Assembly (NCBI GenBank): GCA_023416855.1
Contig: JAEZGU010000248.1
Span: 1-22,763 of the forward strand
Direction: 5' to 3'
Origin: Bacillota bacterium
GTDB lineage: Bacteria; Bacillota; Clostridia; Tissierellales; Sedimentibacteraceae
Length of the DNA: 22,763 nt
The position numbers and the translations under genes are program-made. Shown piece by piece: positions 1-7,818 of the stretch (positions are counted from its first letter, which is position 1; the number at the start of each line of letters is the position of its first letter). Under the pieces are notes generated by a model. It did no database searches. It worked only from the letters and a program-made list of their open reading frames with translations, and was not told the DNA's origin.

Positions 1-483
1 ATAGATATTACAACAATTGTATTTAATAATAATATATATGGTATGACAGGTGGACAATATTCTCCAACTACTCCTACTGCTGATTTTGCTACAACTGCAC
101 CATTTGGAAATATAGATGTTCCTTTCGATTTGTGCAACTTAGCAAAAGGAGCAGGAGCAAGTTTCGTTGGAAGAGCGACTGCATATCATGCGCCCTTAAT
201 GCAAAAGCTTATTGAAAAAGGATTACAAAACAAAGGATTTTCTTTTATAGAAGGATTAAGTTTATGCCCTACATATTATGGCAGAAAGAATAAAAAAGGA
301 AATGCATTTAACATGCATACCTATTTTAAAGATAATTGTGTAGATATTAAAGTTGTAGAAAAAAATCCTGAAAAGGGTGAAAATAAAATTTTAATCGGGG
401 AATTTTTCAATGAACCAAAACCTGAATATACTGAAAGCTATCAGGTAATTGTTGATAAAATCCAAGAGTTAAGGAGGGATTAA
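1..483 (+). CDS. 2-oxoacid:ferredoxin oxidoreductase, beta subunit (3' part only)
   Basis: The reading frame is open from base 1, so the gene enters from outside the window and only its last 160 codons are visible. The family is the thiamine-diphosphate-binding beta subunit of 2-oxoacid:acceptor oxidoreductases (KorB/VorB type). These cytoplasmic enzymes convert 2-oxoacids to acyl-CoA and CO2 and reduce ferredoxin. The diagnostic stretch is NNNIYGMTGGQYSPTTP near the start of the visible part, which closes the TPP-binding domain in this family. It is followed by the usual FSFIEGLSLCPTYYGRKN region. The gamma-subunit gene starts 1 base after the stop, which fits a kor operon whose alpha and ferredoxin-like subunits would lie upstream. 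The substrate (2-oxoglutarate or branched-chain 2-oxoacid) cannot be decided from this part. Confidence 0.9.
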   Translation: MDITTIVFNNNIYGMTGGQYSPTTPTADFATTAPFGNIDVPFDLCNLAKGAGASFVGRATAYHAPLMQKLIEKGLQNKGFSFIEGLSLCPTYYGRKNKKGNAFNMHTYFKDNCVDIKVVEKNPEKGENKILIGEFFNEPKPEYTESYQVIVDKIQELRRD

Positions 484-484
484 T

Positions 485-1024
485 TTGTTTGATAAATTAG
501 AACTTAGATTAAGCGGCTCCGGAGGTCAAGGAGTTATACTTGCAGCTATTATTTTAGCTGATGCAGCAATAGAGCAAGGAATAAATGCTATTCAAACTCA
601 ATCCTATGGTCCTGAAGCTCGAGGAGGAGCCAGTAAGGCAGAGGTTATAATTAGCAAAAACGAGATTAACTTTCCAAAGGTTGTTACACCGGATATATTA
701 TTATGTTTGACTCAAAGCTCTTATGATAAATATGTTGCAACTTTAGATAAAAGTGGTATACTTATAGTCGATGAAAATGTTAATATTAATTTAGATGTAG
801 ATTATAAAATATATAGATTACCAATATTGGATACCGCTCAAAGTAAGTTAGGAACACATATGGTTGCTAATATTATTTCTGTAGGAGCACTTTACGCTCT
901 AATAGGAGAGGGTGTTATAAGCAAAGAAATTATGATTAATTCAATTTCGCACCGAGTACCTCCTGTGACAGTGAGTAAAAACATAGATGCTTTCGAAGAA
1001 GGTATTAAATTAATTAAAGGATGA
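485..1024 (+). CDS. 2-oxoacid:acceptor oxidoreductase, gamma subunit
   Basis: This 179-residue protein matches the gamma (KorC-like) subunit family in length and in sequence. It has the N-terminal nucleotide-fold glycine motif SGSGGQGV (residues 10-17) and the family signature QSYGPEARGGASKAEV (about 39-54). It would form part of the ferredoxin-reducing complex with the preceding beta subunit. The start is a TTG codon at 485, chosen because a full SD (AAGGAGGG, 471-478) sits 6 bases upstream inside the end of the beta gene and no ATG lies nearby. The 1-base spacing from the upstream stop implies translational coupling. Family assignment is firm; substrate specificity is not visible. Confidence 0.9.
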   Translation: MFDKLELRLSGSGGQGVILAAIILADAAIEQGINAIQTQSYGPEARGGASKAEVIISKNEINFPKVVTPDILLCLTQSSYDKYVATLDKSGILIVDENVNINLDVDYKIYRLPILDTAQSKLGTHMVANIISVGALYALIGEGVISKEIMINSISHRVPPVTVSKNIDAFEEGIKLIKG

Positions 1025-1028
1025 TTTT

Positions 1029-1892
1029 ATGAGCAACAATGATTTAATTAACTTAATAAACAGTAATTATTATAAATTTAGTAAAGGACAAAAGCAAATA
1101 GCACAATTTATTATTGATCACTATGACAAAGCAGCTTTCATGACAGCCGCAAAAATAGGGGAAACCGTAGATGTCAGTGAATCAACTGTTGTACGATTTG
1201 CCAGTACCATTGGCTATTCAGGTTTCCCTGAATTGCAAAAAGCTCTACAAGTGTTAATTAAAAACAAATTAACAACAGTACAAAGGATAAGCTTAGACAG
1301 TGACATTGTAAATGATAAGGACAAACTACATAAAAGAATTATTAAAAATGAAATGAATACACTTAGAAGCTTGTACGAGACAATTGATACTCAAGAGCTT
1401 GATAAAGCCACTGATTTAATTTTGAATGCAAAAAAAGTTTACATACTTGGCCTTAGAACATCAAATACATTGTCTAATTACCTTGGATTTTATCTTGATG
1501 TTATACTTGATGATGTTAAAGTTCTTAAAAACAGCGGTGTAAATTCACTTTATGAAGAAATAATCCGAATAAAAGAAACAGATGTTTTAATTGTTATAAG
1601 CTATCCAAGATATTCAAAAACAACTATTGAAGCTACAAAGTTCATTAAAGAACGCAATGCAAAAATTGTTGCAATTACTGATACAGAAGCTTCTCCAATT
1701 TATAGTCTTGCAGATGTTTCATTATTGGCAAAGAGCAATATTGTATCATTTATAGATTCATTAGTTGCACCACTTAGCTTGATAAACAATTTAATAATTA
1801 ATATAAGCCTTCAAGAAAAAGATGACATAGTTGAATATTACAATAAGCTTGAACAGCTTTGGGACAATCACAGCATTTATCAAAATGAATAA
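1029..1892 (+). CDS. MurR/RpiR-family transcriptional regulator (HTH + SIS domains)
   Basis: This 287-residue protein has an RpiR-type helix-turn-helix domain at about residues 1-77 (the KGQKQIAQFIIDHY and VSESTVVRFASTIGYSGFPE segments). A SIS sugar-phosphate-binding fold follows at about 115-250 (VYILGLRTSNTL; TDVLIVISYPRYSKTTIEA). Members are DNA-binding regulators that usually sense phosphosugars. It starts 4 bases after the gamma-subunit stop, with the SD (AAAGGA) overlapping that stop, so it is translated with the oxidoreductase. This suggests, but does not prove, that it regulates this operon in response to a carbon metabolite. A hairpin after the gene marks the operon end. Confidence 0.88.
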   Translation: MSNNDLINLINSNYYKFSKGQKQIAQFIIDHYDKAAFMTAAKIGETVDVSESTVVRFASTIGYSGFPELQKALQVLIKNKLTTVQRISLDSDIVNDKDKLHKRIIKNEMNTLRSLYETIDTQELDKATDLILNAKKVYILGLRTSNTLSNYLGFYLDVILDDVKVLKNSGVNSLYEEIIRIKETDVLIVISYPRYSKTTIEATKFIKERNAKIVAITDTEASPIYSLADVSLLAKSNIVSFIDSLVAPLSLINNLIINISLQEKDDIVEYYNKLEQLWDNHSIYQNE

Positions 1893-1914
1893 TAAATAAT
1901 TATGCAATTATAGG

Positions 1915-1954
1915 GACGGTTCTTCTTCGTTAACAAACGAAATAGCCGTCTTTT
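1915..1954 (+). terminator. Rho-independent terminator after the kor/rpiR operon
   Basis: An outer stem GACGG (1915-1919)/CCGTC (1946-1950) encloses an inner stem TTCGTT/AACGAA, followed by TTTT and, a little later, GTTTTT. It lies 22 bases after the regulator stop. The stem is interrupted, so strength is uncertain. The GGGACGGTTCTT start resembles, from memory, dispersed clostridial repeats, so it could be a repeat remnant reused as a terminator. Confidence 0.5.
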
Positions 1955-1979
1955 AAGTTTTTGTACAACAAAAAACTTG

Positions 1980-2008
1980 TTGTTATATTTAACAATTTGT
2001 AATATAAT
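1980..2008 (+). promoter_or_regulatory. Sigma-A-type promoter for cmk-plsC-ispH/rpsA
   Basis: The -35 element TTGTTA (1980-1985), a 17-base spacer and a consensus -10 TATAAT (2003-2008) lie 40 bases upstream of the cmk start. An inverted repeat ACAACAA-N5-TTGTTGT (1965-1983) overlaps the -35 box and could be an operator. Elements were read by eye. Confidence 0.6.
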
Positions 2009-2047
2009 AGTAAAGTGTTTATAAAGATAGCATGAGAGGAAAAAAAT

Positions 2048-2707
2048 ATGATAATTGCAATAGACGGACCATCAGGAGCAGGCAAAAGTACTGTTGCAAA
2101 ATTACTTAGTAATAAACTAAATTTTGAATATATCGATACAGGAGCAATGTATCGAGCTTTAGCATATAAAGCTTACATAAACAATATAGATATTAATGAG
2201 AATAATATTGAAAAAATTAATGAAATGCTAAATATGACAACAGTCGATTACTCTGACAACAAAATATACTTAGATGGTAATAACGTTGAAAATTCAATTA
2301 GAGATGAAATTATATCAATTTATGCTTCTAAAATTTCAGCTTTAGGTATTGTAAGAAGTAAATTAGTTGAATTACAAAGAAAGATAGCAGAAAACAAAAA
2401 TGTTATTTTAGATGGTAGGGATATAGGTACAGTTGTTTTTCCAAATGCTGATCATAAATTTTTTATTACAGCATCTGTTGAGGTAAGAGCAATAAGAAGA
2501 TATAATCAACTTATCGAAAATAACAAGAATATAATTTTTGAAAACATTTTATCAGATATAAAAAAAAGAGACGAGCAGGATTCAACAAGAAAAATATCTC
2601 CATTAAAAATGGCTGATGATGCAATTTTGATAGATACCTCAGATATGAGTTTAGAAGAAACAGTAGATGTATTAATAGACATCATTGGAGGACGTAATGT
2701 TTTATAA
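2048..2707 (+). CDS. cmk: Cytidylate kinase
   Basis: This cytoplasmic enzyme phosphorylates CMP and dCMP with ATP in pyrimidine nucleotide supply. The 219-residue protein has the P-loop GPSGAGKST at residues 7-15, the CMP-binding DTGAMYRA (about 31-38) and the DGRDIGTVVFPNAD motif in the second half. Its length is normal for bacterial Cmk. The start is fixed by an SD (GAGAGGA, 2034-2040) 7 bases upstream. It heads a tight operon with plsC and ispH-rpsA, a gene order well known in Clostridia. Its 3' end overlaps the plsC start by 11 bases. Confidence 0.96.
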   Translation: MIIAIDGPSGAGKSTVAKLLSNKLNFEYIDTGAMYRALAYKAYINNIDINENNIEKINEMLNMTTVDYSDNKIYLDGNNVENSIRDEIISIYASKISALGIVRSKLVELQRKIAENKNVILDGRDIGTVVFPNADHKFFITASVEVRAIRRYNQLIENNKNIIFENILSDIKKRDEQDSTRKISPLKMADDAILIDTSDMSLEETVDVLIDIIGGRNVL

Positions 2708-3287
2708 AATAATAGTATCAATTCTTAAATTTTTAGTATTTATAGTGTTTGATTTAAAAGTACATAATGCAGAAAGAATAAACAGCACTACAGAGGGCTT
2801 AATTGCTTGCGGTAATCATATATCAATGATTGACCCTGTTATATTAGCAGTTACTTCTAAACGTCAAATACATTTCATGGGCAAAAAAGAAGTGTTTGAA
2901 AATAAATTTTTGGGATATATTTATAGGAGCTTAGGTGCTTTTCCTGTTGACAGGCAAGGTATATCCTTATCAGCAATTAAAAACTCATTGCAAATATTAA
3001 ACTCTAAAAAAGTTCTTGGTATTTTCCCGGAAGGAACAAGAGTTAAAGAATATAATGAAGACAACGCTAAGCCAGGTATTGCTCTTATTGCTAACAAAGC
3101 TAAAGTAAATGTTCTTCCTTTCTATATCAAAGGTAAATATAAATTTAGAGGAAAAATTGAAATATTTTTTGGTGAAGAAACTAATTATTTTGAAAATGTT
3201 GAAGGTAAAATAAACACTGAAACATATGAAGAAATAGGCAAACAAATACTAAGAGATATATATAAATTAGATAAAGATAGGAAATAA
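2697..3287 (+). CDS. plsC: 1-acyl-sn-glycerol-3-phosphate acyltransferase
   Basis: This membrane-associated enzyme transfers an acyl chain to lysophosphatidic acid to make phosphatidic acid. The 196-residue protein has a short hydrophobic N-terminus (about residues 4-20). It carries the catalytic HX4D motif as NHISMID (H41, D46), the AFPVDR block (81-86) and the FPEGTR glycerophosphate-binding block (110-115). The ATG at 2697 is preferred over a TTG at 2685 because GGAGG (2687-2691) lies 5 bases before the ATG; with the TTG start the SD would be coding. It overlaps the cmk end, implying translational coupling, and stops 1 base before ispH-rpsA. Confidence 0.92.
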   Translation: MFYKIIVSILKFLVFIVFDLKVHNAERINSTTEGLIACGNHISMIDPVILAVTSKRQIHFMGKKEVFENKFLGYIYRSLGAFPVDRQGISLSAIKNSLQILNSKKVLGIFPEGTRVKEYNEDNAKPGIALIANKAKVNVLPFYIKGKYKFRGKIEIFFGEETNYFENVEGKINTETYEEIGKQILRDIYKLDKDRK

Positions 3288-3288
3288 T

Positions 3289-5595
3289 ATGAAAATTTTG
3301 GTTTCTAAATATAACGGATTTTGTTCCGGCGTAAAAATAGCTGTAGATAAAGCAAATAAAACACTTGATGATGAAAAAAAGCTTTACAGTTACGGCGAAA
3401 TAATACATAATAAAGATGTCATTGAAGAGTTAAATAAAAAAGGATTAGTTATAACTGAAGACATACCTGTTAAAAATGATGCTAAATTATTAATTAGAGC
3501 ACATGGGGTAGGAAAACAAATAATTGACAAAATAAATGAAAATAATGTTGAGTTTATTGATGCAACATGTGTAAAAGTCAAAAGAATACATAAAATAGTT
3601 GAAGAATGTAAAAATAACGGATACAATATAATAATTACCGGTGACAAAAATCACCCGGAGGTTCTTGGAATATTAGGGTGGTGTAATAATGATGCAACAG
3701 TAATAAGCACTCTAAAAGAATTTTCAAATTTAAGTATTGATACTAATAAAAAATATTGCTTAGTATCACAAACAACCTTTAACACAGAAACATTTCAAGA
3801 AATTATTGATTTCATAGAAGAAAAAAAATACATTAATATAGAAATACATAATACAATATGCGATGCAACAAAAAAACGGCAGGAAGCATGCATAGAACTT
3901 GCTTCTAAATGCGATGTAATGCTTATTATTGGCAGTAATATTAGTTCAAACACGAAAAAATTATATGAGCTGAGTAAAAAAATCTGCCCAAACACATTCT
4001 TGATCGAAAATTATAAGGAAATCCCTTATAACTATATTGATAAAAATACTATTGTGGGAATATCCGCAGGAGCTTCAGCACCTGACAGGATAATTGAGGA
4101 GGTTATTAAAATGTTGGAAAACTTAGATAACAACATGAATGAACAGATTGAAAAAAAGAGCGAAGAAAATGCAGGATCTATGCATGAATTGCTTGAAAAT
4201 TATGGCGGAGTATCTTATATCAGAACTGGTGAAAGAGTAAAAGGAACCGTTATATATGTAAGTCCTGAAGCCATTTCTGTAAACATCAATTATAAATCAG
4301 ACGGAATTATTACAAGAGACGAATATTCCTTAGAAGAAGTTGCAGATTTAACAAAAGTAGTAAAAGAAGGAGACGAAATAGAAGCTCAGGTATCTCGTAT
4401 ATCAGACCAAGACGGAAATGTTGTTTTAACAAGAAAACCATTAGAAGAACATAAAATTTGGGATGAACTTGAAAAATTAAAAAATGATGGTACAGTTATT
4501 GAAACAACTATTATTGAAGCGTCTCAATACGGCATCTATGGCAAAGTAAAAGGAATTAAAGGATTTATTCCAAGAAATCAAATCTCTATAAAAAGAAATG
4601 TAGAAACTTCCGAATACGTTGGCAAAGTACTTAAAGTTAATGTTTTAGAAACTAAAAACAACAAAGGTAGAAGACAATTAGTTTTAACAGCAAGAGCTGT
4701 AGAACGCCAAGAAAAAGAAGTTAAAGATAGTGAAGCTTGGGAAAACATCAAAGAAGGCGAAATCTATGAAGGAATTGTAAAGAACATTCAAGATTACGGT
4801 GCATTCGTTGAAATTAATGGTATAGATGGATTGCTTCACATTAATGAAATAGCATGGACAAGAATAAAGCATCCTTCTGAAGTACTTAAAACAGGAGATA
4901 AAATAAGTGTAAAAGTTAAAAGTGTAGATAAAGAAAACAGAAAACTTTCACTTAGCTATAAAGCTACTGTAAAAAGTCCATGGTCATTATTTTTAGATAA
5001 ACACCAAAAAGGTGATGTAGTTACAGGTAAAGTTGTTAGAATTGTTGATTTTGGAGCTTTTGTTGATGTAGATGGAATTGAATGTTTACTTCATATCAAA
5101 GATCTTGACTGGGCAAGAACAGAAAAAGTAACAGATGTATTACAAGAAGGTCAAGAAGTGACTGCCAAAATATTAAACATAACAAGAAAAGATAGAAAAG
5201 TTAGTTTAGGATTAAAACAATTAACTGAGCATCCATTTGATGTATATGCAAAAAATATCAAGAAAGATGACATAATCTCAGTTGAAATTACACGTATTTT
5301 ATTGGATGGAGTACATGTTAACGTAAACGGTAATATAGATTGTTTCATACCAATAGCTAAAGTATCAACAGATAAATTAAGAACACCTGCACAAGTAGTA
5401 AAAGTTGGTGAAATAAAAGATGCTAAAGTAATTGGAATTGACATGAAAACTAAGACATTAAGCTTGACATTTATATTAGAAGATAAGGGCGATGAATTTT
5501 CAAACAATGATAACATGGCATCTTATAAACCAGAAGAAACAAACTTTACTATTGGTGAATCAATAGGTGATGCTTTAGGTGATTTACTAAAATAA
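3289..5595 (+). CDS. ispH-rpsA: Fused IspH (HMB-PP reductase) and ribosomal protein S1
   Basis: This is a 768-residue two-part protein. Residues 1 to about 280 are IspH/LytB, the 4Fe-4S enzyme that reduces HMB-PP to IPP and DMAPP in the last step of the MEP isoprenoid pathway. The three cluster cysteines are C12 (FCSGV), C94 (DATCVKV) and C191 (NTICDAT). Substrate-binding H40, H72, H122 and E124 are also present. After a polar linker there are five S1 RNA-binding repeats, at about 314-384, 400-469, 488-558, 575-644 and 660-729, the last more divergent. The fusion is known in Clostridia. The SD before the main ATG is weak (AGGA). A much stronger SD plus ATG lies in frame at the domain junction (see 4096-4113), so S1 may also be made alone. 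Confidence 0.95.
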   Translation: MKILVSKYNGFCSGVKIAVDKANKTLDDEKKLYSYGEIIHNKDVIEELNKKGLVITEDIPVKNDAKLLIRAHGVGKQIIDKINENNVEFIDATCVKVKRIHKIVEECKNNGYNIIITGDKNHPEVLGILGWCNNDATVISTLKEFSNLSIDTNKKYCLVSQTTFNTETFQEIIDFIEEKKYINIEIHNTICDATKKRQEACIELASKCDVMLIIGSNISSNTKKLYELSKKICPNTFLIENYKEIPYNYIDKNTIVGISAGASAPDRIIEEVIKMLENLDNNMNEQIEKKSEENAGSMHELLENYGGVSYIRTGERVKGTVIYVSPEAISVNINYKSDGIITRDEYSLEEVADLTKVVKEGDEIEAQVSRISDQDGNVVLTRKPLEEHKIWDELEKLKNDGTVIETTIIEASQYGIYGKVKGIKGFIPRNQISIKRNVETSEYVGKVLKVNVLETKNNKGRRQLVLTARAVERQEKEVKDSEAWENIKEGEIYEGIVKNIQDYGAFVEINGIDGLLHINEIAWTRIKHPSEVLKTGDKISVKVKSVDKENRKLSLSYKATVKSPWSLFLDKHQKGDVVTGKVVRIVDFGAFVDVDGIECLLHIKDLDWARTEKVTDVLQEGQEVTAKILNITRKDRKVSLGLKQLTEHPFDVYAKNIKKDDIISVEITRILLDGVHVNVNGNIDCFIPIAKVSTDKLRTPAQVVKVGEIKDAKVIGIDMKTKTLSLTFILEDKGDEFSNNDNMASYKPEETNFTIGESIGDALGDLLK
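4096..4113 (+). promoter_or_regulatory. Internal SD and ATG at the IspH/S1 junction
   Basis: GAGGAGGT (4096-4103) is followed after a 7-base gap by ATG at 4111, in frame as Met275 of the fusion, just after the conserved end of the IspH domain (GISAGASAPD, 258-267). Initiation here would give a free S1 of 494 residues. It is a much better ribosome binding site than the one at 3289. The function is inferred. Confidence 0.5.
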
Positions 5596-5609
5596 GCTAT
5601 AAAATAAAT

Positions 5610-5653
5610 TAGCGATTGATTAGCTATTGATAAGCAATTGATAAGCGATTGAT
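5610..5653 (+). repeat. Four tandem imperfect 11-bp repeats
   Basis: Units TAGCGATTGAT (5610-5620), TAGCTATTGAT (5621-5631), AAGCAATTGAT (5632-5642) and AAGCGATTGAT (5643-5653) abut without gaps. An exact inverted copy of the third unit follows at 5665-5675. The array sits in the 3' untranslated region of ispH-rpsA. Confidence 0.85.
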
Positions 5654-5679
5654 TAAAATTGCAAATCAATTGCTTTTTA
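5632..5679 (+). terminator. Terminator after ispH-rpsA built from the 11-bp repeat
   Basis: The inverted unit ATCAATTGCTT (5665-5675) can pair with the fourth direct unit (5643-5653, one G-U pair) or perfectly with the third (5632-5642). A T-run (5674-5678) follows. The stem is AT-rich, but position and U-tract fit a rho-independent terminator with alternative left arms. Confidence 0.6.
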
Positions 5680-5736
5680 TCTCTAAAATTTTTTAGTTAA
5701 CCAATTGCTATGCTGTAACTTGTTAAATGAATGTCA

Positions 5737-5755
5737 GAATTTACTAAGTAAATTC
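5737..5755. promoter_or_regulatory. Perfect 19-bp palindrome before the M42 operon, possible operator
   Basis: GAATTTACTAAGTAAATTC has 9-bp perfect arms around a single central A. It ends 6 bases before the SD (AAGGAGGT, 5762-5769) of the first peptidase gene. I could not assign a convincing -35/-10 pair in this intergenic stretch. A repressor site or a leader hairpin are both possible. Confidence 0.4.
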
Positions 5756-5772
5756 GAAAATAAGGAGGTAAC

Positions 5773-6813
5773 ATGTTAAAAGAATTTTTAATTGACATAT
5801 GCCAGACACAATTTGTATCCGGCTTTGAGCACATTAATGGTGATAAATTAATAAAATACTTTGAACCTTATGTGGATTCATGTGAGAAAGATAAGGTTGG
5901 AAGCTACATATTTAAGTCTAACGGAACTAATGACACCAAAATAATGCTTTCTGCACATATAGATGAAATCGGCTTAATGATTACAAAAATTTTAGACGAT
6001 GGTTTTTTAGGCTTTACTCAAGTTGGAGGAATAAATCCAGCATCGTTAATAGCTCAAGATGTAATAATTTACGGAAAAGAAAATGTATTTGGAGTAATTG
6101 GAATTAAGCCGCCACATGTGACACCTGCTGAAGATAGAGACAAGTCTTTAAAATTAAATGAGCTTTATATAGATACAGGTTATCCAAAAGAAATTCTTGA
6201 AAAATTAGTAAAAATAGGCGACATTGCTACTGTAAAAAGAGAATTAGTTTCATTACAGGGAGATATAATCACTGCAAAAGCATTTGATGACAGAGCATGT
6301 GTAGCCGTTATGTTAGAAACAGCCAAAGAACTTAAAAAGTTATCACATAAAAGCAATATCTTCTTTACTGCTTCAGCTCAAGAAGAAACGGGATATAGAG
6401 GGGCTATTACAGCAAGCTATAAAATAAATCCGGATATAGCAATTGCTTTGGATGTTACTCACGGAAAAGCTCCGGAAATGCCTTCAGATTCTCCTATACT
6501 TGGAAAAGGGCCAGCTGTATGTATTGGAGGAAGATTAAATCCAAAGCTTACAAAAAAGTTTATTGAAGTTTGTAAAAACTATAATTATCCATTTCAATAC
6601 GAGGTTGCTCCTGCTGCTACAGGCACTGATACAGAAGGTATACAAATAAATAGAGAAGGCGTTCCATGCATTTTGTTATCAATACCTCTAAGATATATGC
6701 ATACTTCTGTAGAAACAATAAACTTAGCTGATGTTGAAACCACAGGTAGAGCAATTGCAAGGTTCATAAACGAGCTTGATAATTCTGATTTGGAGGAAAT
6801 ATTATGTTTTTAA
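5773..6813 (+). CDS. M42-family metallo-aminopeptidase, copy 1
   Basis: M42 (TET/FrvX/YsdC-like) enzymes are cytoplasmic di-metal aminopeptidases that usually assemble as tetrahedral dodecamers and trim peptides to amino acids. In this 346-residue protein the metal and catalytic residues are present: H62 and D64 (AHIDEIGLM), D172/D173 (AFDDRA), E204/E205 (AQEETGYRGA), D227 (ALDVTHG) and H310 (MHTSVE). The ATG follows a strong SD (AAGGAGGT). It is the first of three tandem paralogues and overlaps the second by 10 bases. The segment normally read as GGTDAG or similar is TGTDTEG here, so specificity may differ from its neighbours. The substrate is not predictable. Confidence 0.9.
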   Translation: MLKEFLIDICQTQFVSGFEHINGDKLIKYFEPYVDSCEKDKVGSYIFKSNGTNDTKIMLSAHIDEIGLMITKILDDGFLGFTQVGGINPASLIAQDVIIYGKENVFGVIGIKPPHVTPAEDRDKSLKLNELYIDTGYPKEILEKLVKIGDIATVKRELVSLQGDIITAKAFDDRACVAVMLETAKELKKLSHKSNIFFTASAQEETGYRGAITASYKINPDIAIALDVTHGKAPEMPSDSPILGKGPAVCIGGRLNPKLTKKFIEVCKNYNYPFQYEVAPAATGTDTEGIQINREGVPCILLSIPLRYMHTSVETINLADVETTGRAIARFINELDNSDLEEILCF

Positions 6814-7817
6814 AAGAATTAACTGAACTTTCCGGCGTATCAGGAAATGAATACGAAGTAAGAAATTATATAAAAAATAAATTAACTGAAATAAACTGTG
6901 AATTTTATGTAGACAAACTTGGTAATGTTATAGCTCATAATAAAGGTAAAAAGAATAAAACAATAATGGTTGCAGCCCATATGGACGAAGTGGGTTTAAT
7001 TGTATCTCAAATTGATACTGACGGTTTTATTAAATTTAAAGCAGTTGGAGGTATAGATCAAAGAGTATTAAACTCAAAAATTGTTTTAGTGGGTGAAAAT
7101 AAAATTCCTGGTGTAATTGGCTCTAAAGCAGTTCATTTGATGAAAGAAGAAGAAAGAGGCAAATCAATTCCCATTGATAAACTATATATTGATATAGGTA
7201 CTGATTCAAAATCCGAAACAGAAAAATTAGTTAACATTGGTGATTATATAGCATTTAAAAGCGATTATGTAGAGTTTGGTGAAGATTTAATAAAAGCGAA
7301 GGCTTTAGATGATCGTGCCGGTTGCAGTGCATTATTAGAGCTTTTAAGCATGAAATTGGATGCAGATTTTTATGGAGTTTTCACAGTTATGGAAGAGGTA
7401 GGATGTCGAGGTGCGCAAACTGCAGCATATGCTATTGAACCTGACTACAGTATAATTTTGGAAGGTACCGTATGCGCTGATATGCCTGAAGTAAAAGATC
7501 ATTCAAAAGTAACATTAATCGGCAAGGGTGCATCACTATCACTAATGGACAGCTCCACACTTTATAATATAGATGAAGTTAGAAAAGTAGAAAAAATTGC
7601 TGTTGATAACAACATACCATATCAATTAAGAAAATCAGCAGCAGGCGGAAATGATGCAGGACCAATTCATAAAGTAAAAAGTGGTTCAAAAGTTGTAGCC
7701 ATTTCCATTCCATGCAGATACATACATTCATCTGTAAATGTAGCAAGTACAAATGATTACAACAGTGTAGTTCAATTAGCTAAATTCGTAATTTTAGATA
7801 ATCAGAAAGGGGAATAA
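6804..7817 (+). CDS. M42-family metallo-aminopeptidase, copy 2
   Basis: This 337-residue paralogue of the flanking genes carries H59 and D61 (AHMDEVGL), D169/D170 (ALDDRAG), E197/E198 (MEEVGCRGA) and H308 (YIHSSV). At the position of the fourth metal ligand, where copies 1 and 3 have Asp (ALDVT, AIDVT), it has Glu220 (ILEGT). From memory a Glu here is tolerated in the family, so activity is likely but the metal site may differ. GGAGG (6792-6796) within the end of copy 1 lies 7 bases before the ATG, and the genes overlap by 10 bases, pointing to coupled translation and near-equal expression of the three products. Confidence 0.9.
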   Translation: MFLKELTELSGVSGNEYEVRNYIKNKLTEINCEFYVDKLGNVIAHNKGKKNKTIMVAAHMDEVGLIVSQIDTDGFIKFKAVGGIDQRVLNSKIVLVGENKIPGVIGSKAVHLMKEEERGKSIPIDKLYIDIGTDSKSETEKLVNIGDYIAFKSDYVEFGEDLIKAKALDDRAGCSALLELLSMKLDADFYGVFTVMEEVGCRGAQTAAYAIEPDYSIILEGTVCADMPEVKDHSKVTLIGKGASLSLMDSSTLYNIDEVRKVEKIAVDNNIPYQLRKSAAGGNDAGPIHKVKSGSKVVAISIPCRYIHSSVNVASTNDYNSVVQLAKFVILDNQKGE

Positions 7818-7818
7818 A

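Noticed and set aside
2685..2696. Earlier TTG start for plsC, and likewise TTG starts at 11194 (GNAT), 13807 and 14885 (activase genes)
   Set aside because: In each case the SD for a downstream ATG lies within the added codons, so the ATG is the real start.
5151..5516. 121-codon open frame on the - strand inside ispH-rpsA
   Set aside because: It lies wholly antisense to the S1 repeats, has no SD and resembles no family; it is a shadow of the AT-rich coding frame.
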